Assembly: GCA_026027325.1 (NCBI GenBank)
Contig: JAMSLZ010000012.1
Location: forward strand, 248,001-312,000
DNA length: 64,000 bases
Origin: Actinomucor elegans
Taxonomy: Eukaryota; Mucoromycota; Mucoromycetes; Mucorales; Mucoraceae
Direction: 5' to 3'
Below, piece by piece: positions 61,529 to 64,000 of the stretch. Both the position numbers and the translations under genes were made by a program. The first letter of the stretch is position 1. Each line of letters starts with the position of its first letter. The notes under the pieces are model-generated. The model saw only the letters and a list, made by a program, of their open reading frames with translations, had not been told where the DNA came from and did no database searches.

Positions 61529-62745
61529 GGTTTAATACATAAGGTAGCACGCGAGAATTCTTTTAGTTTAAAACGAAAGAAAGATGAAAAGGAAATGTGT
61601 TTACATTTTATTGCTTTGTACTAACAAAAGATCGGATCATCCGTAATTTTACTGTTATTAAGTGTTCTTGTACCTCAGCAGTTGACTAACTAAGCAAGAA
61701 AAAAACAATGCTTTCACTAAACCTACGAAGAAAACTGGCCATGAATCCACTAATCTCTGGCTGATATCCCCCTCGTAAGCTTAAGTAGATGTAGATAAAG
61801 ACTTTTATCAGCATGATATATACTTTCCGTTAATTTTGCTTTCTTCTTTCCTGTTTACTTTAAGGCCATGGCACAGGAGTTGCCCCCTTATTAACGTACC
61901 ACGTACTACATCACATATGATACAAAGTTCTCTGACAATTGTAAGAAACCGCAGGGTATTCAAGCAGAGAAAGTCCGCATTATTACATTCGATTTACGCT
62001 GGGAATGAACTGTCCAAACTTGATTGGATTACGAGGATTTAAATTAATGTCCGTCAGTATCATATAATATTGTATATTTGCATCAGTAAAATGCGTTAGA
62101 TCAAAGATTTCCGAGAAAAACGATAGATCAACACACACCCCTTACAATAATCTCATTTTTCAAATTGTTAGATGCTACTGACTGTAAGTACTCCAAGCCC
62201 ATTCAAACATAAAGCGGAGAATAATGTGATGCCCTGGGTACTACACCCGACATCACAATCATTCCTAAACCAACAACAGATCGAAATAGCAGAATGACTT
62301 CTGGATAAAACCTAGAAAAGAGTCTGTTGTTTCTAATGAATCAACTTTTGTCATCGTACGTCGAGATAGACAATTATTGGAAAATTCCAAAGAAAAGTAA
62401 TTATACGACTATTTGAATATAATAGTCTATTCACCAGCTAGGCTTAATTATAAAGCAACTGCATAATAATGTAACGTTTTGGTAATGAAGGCTATTGAAC
62501 GCTTTGTACATCAATTGTAAGGCGTAAATAGCCTAGTTACTATTCAGTTTGAAAGAGGATATAGGAACGAAACTTGATGCCCCCCGGCGGAGATGTCCGG
62601 TCCGAAGATGCATTCGCAACCGGAAAATGTCGAATTTTGTTTTCCAGCTCCAAGCCCAAGGGGAAAGCGCGTACAAGCAAAAGACCTCCAGCCAGATAAT
62701 AGTAAACCTCCTCTTTCAGCTCTAATAAGCACCCATTCTATAACA
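61529..62745. other. Intergenic, promoter side of eL24 with a GC-rich patch
   Basis: Mostly AT-rich, but 62575-62735 is clearly more GC-rich than its surroundings. That patch contains a hairpin: CCGGT (62597-62601) with ACCGG (62619-62623), and inside it CGAA (62603-62606) with TTCG (62613-62616), loop GATGCA. It could be part of the ribosomal-protein promoter or 5' UTR, or a small structured RNA; I cannot match it to a known RNA. Confidence 0.45.
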
Positions 62746-63509
62746 ATGAAGTAATGTATCCAATACAACATCAAAATACAACATGGATTATGGATGAATG
62801 AATAAACAACGAACAGATGGATGACTGATGAGTTTTATTTCAAATGGATAGGCTTGAGATTTGCTCCTTCTCTGGTCACAAGATTTACCCTGCTAAGGGT
62901 AAGACCTACGTCCGTGTCGACTCCAGGTAAAAAAAAAATCATTTTAAAGGTCTTGGGGATTAAGCTAACTCTTTGCTTTTTTTTTTCATGTAGAGTAAGC
63001 ATTCCAATCGATTCAATGCCAGATTATGTAAAATAACAAGACGATAAACTAACATTCAATTATTTAGACTTTCCGTTTCATTAACGGTAAGGCCGCCTCT
63101 TACTTCCTTCAACGTTTGAACCCCCGTAAGATCAGATGGACTGTTATCTACCGTCGTTTGAACAAGAAGGGTATGACTGAGGAAATCCAAAAGAAGCGTT
63201 CTCGTCGTACTGTCAAGCACGAACGTGCTGTTGTTGGTGCCTCTTGGGATGCTATCCGTGCTAAGCGTAACCAAAAGCCCGATGCTCGTGCTGCTGCTCG
63301 TCAAGCTGCCATCTCCAAGTCCAAGGATGCCAAGAAGGCTGCTGCTGCCGCTAAGAAGGCCGCTAACCCTGCTGTAAGTATTATGGATCGTTGGATAAAG
63401 TGAAAATCCTGTGTATTTACTCAATTCTTTACATTAGGGTTCTCAACCTAAGGTTAGCAAGCAACAAGCCAAGGGTTTCGCCCCTAAGGCCGCTGCCACC
63501 TCTCGCTAA
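62746..63509 (+). CDS. RPL24: 60S ribosomal protein eL24
   Basis: Cytosolic large-subunit protein, predicted 152 aa. Exons: 62746-62750 (ATGAA only), 62852-62926, 62994 (one base), 63068-63373, 63438-63509. Sequence: start [20 protein letters not shown], the zinc-free eukaryotic form, then [32 protein letters not shown], the basic helix [20 protein letters not shown] and the end [17 protein letters not shown]. Exon 2 ends in AG (phase 2) and exon 4 begins ACT in phase 0, so exactly one more base is needed for the conserved Arg. The base A at 62994, between a complete intron ending CATGTAG and another starting GTAAGC, supplies it. Codon use (CGT, AAG, GCT, GCC) is that of a highly expressed gene. 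Confidence 0.95.
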
Positions 63510-64000
63510 ATTGCTACTTTTACAATCATTTATTCAAATAAATAAAATGTGATAGTTCATTCTATTTCTAATTACGTGTCTATATATTGGTGATTGTGTT
63601 ATATATATATAAAATTAAAAGCTATTGCATAGTTATGTATAACTCAAAGAGGAGAAAGAAGCCTGCTTTGGTTTAATGACTAAAGGATATTATGGTGATT
63701 TATATTAGCCGACTTGGCAGTTACGATTGATATGGATAATAGAGCATATTATTTCCCTCTTGATTTGGGTTGAATATACACAGGAAGCACTCTATGCGTA
63801 ACAATATGGCTTGTATGGAATAGTATCATTCTAGTGTACTATTATCCGTTAGGTAATCCGAATAGGGCTCTGCTTTTACATGTGTAGGTGATAATACTTG
63901 ATTTCGCTTAATGGGAAAAAAGGCAAGGACATATTTGACCAGAGACTTATATACATAATTGAATTATATCCATCAAGAATTTAACGGGATTGCTTTAAAC
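63510..64000. other. 3' flank of eL24, no gene seen
   Basis: Contains a likely polyadenylation region (AAATAAATAAAATG just after the stop) and a (TA)n run at 63600-63610. No coding segment recognised before the window ends. Confidence 0.4.

Overview
The window looks like nuclear DNA of a filamentous fungus of the Mucoromycota, most likely Mucorales. It is AT-rich. Genes carry many short introns of about 50-70 nt with GT..AG ends and CTAAC-like branch sites. Contents that fit include a fungal-order betaine-lipid synthase, cytosolic eL24, HAS1, a P4-ATPase and families common in Mucorales. Exon models were built by hand from splice signals and reading-frame arithmetic; no database search was possible.

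Layout. 1-2067 (-): Avt3/Avt4-type vacuolar amino-acid transporter, its 3' end outside the window. 4.5-12.3 kb: a duplicated segment with two glutathione S-transferase genes, an intact MFSD1-like transporter and a truncated copy of it. 12.9-14.3 kb (+): secreted, membrane-anchored GDSL esterase. 15.1-16.9 kb (+): homeodomain transcription factor. 17.55-21.98 kb: a mobile-element-like unit with two 1003-bp inverted arms around a zinc-finger/PD-(D/E)XK-like gene, itself split by a 500-bp TG..CA insertion with a 5-bp target duplication. 23.0-25.7 kb (+): BTA1. 26.5-27.3 kb: decayed Old Yellow Enzyme gene. 30.9-32.8 kb (-): NRAMP metal transporter. 33.9-35.6 kb (+): CCDC6-like coiled-coil gene with one frameshift. 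37.8-38.2 kb (-): small secreted cysteine-rich protein. 40.8-42.9 kb (-): GH125 alpha-mannosidase. 43.0-44.5 kb (-): tail-anchored acyl-CoA-binding protein. 45.1-46.8 kb (-): HAS1 helicase. 47.7-48.8 kb (-): disordered protein, divergent from the MCM-binding protein gene at 49.0-51.1 kb (+). 51.8-56.4 kb (-): Dnf-type phospholipid flippase. 59.5-61.5 kb (-): low-complexity coiled-coil protein. 62.7-63.5 kb (+): ribosomal protein eL24.

The genes are mostly housekeeping and do not form one pathway, though several act on membranes (flippase, betaine lipid synthase, acyl-CoA binding, vacuolar and metal transport). The two most unusual signals are an apparent single-nucleotide exon in eL24, required by the reading frame and bounded by two complete introns, and the long-inverted-repeat element carrying a C2H2 zinc-finger plus PD-(D/E)XK-like protein. 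Gene-poor, AT-rich stretches at 2.1-4.5, 27.3-30.8, 35.7-37.7, 38.2-40.8 and 56.5-59.1 kb show no convincing genes.
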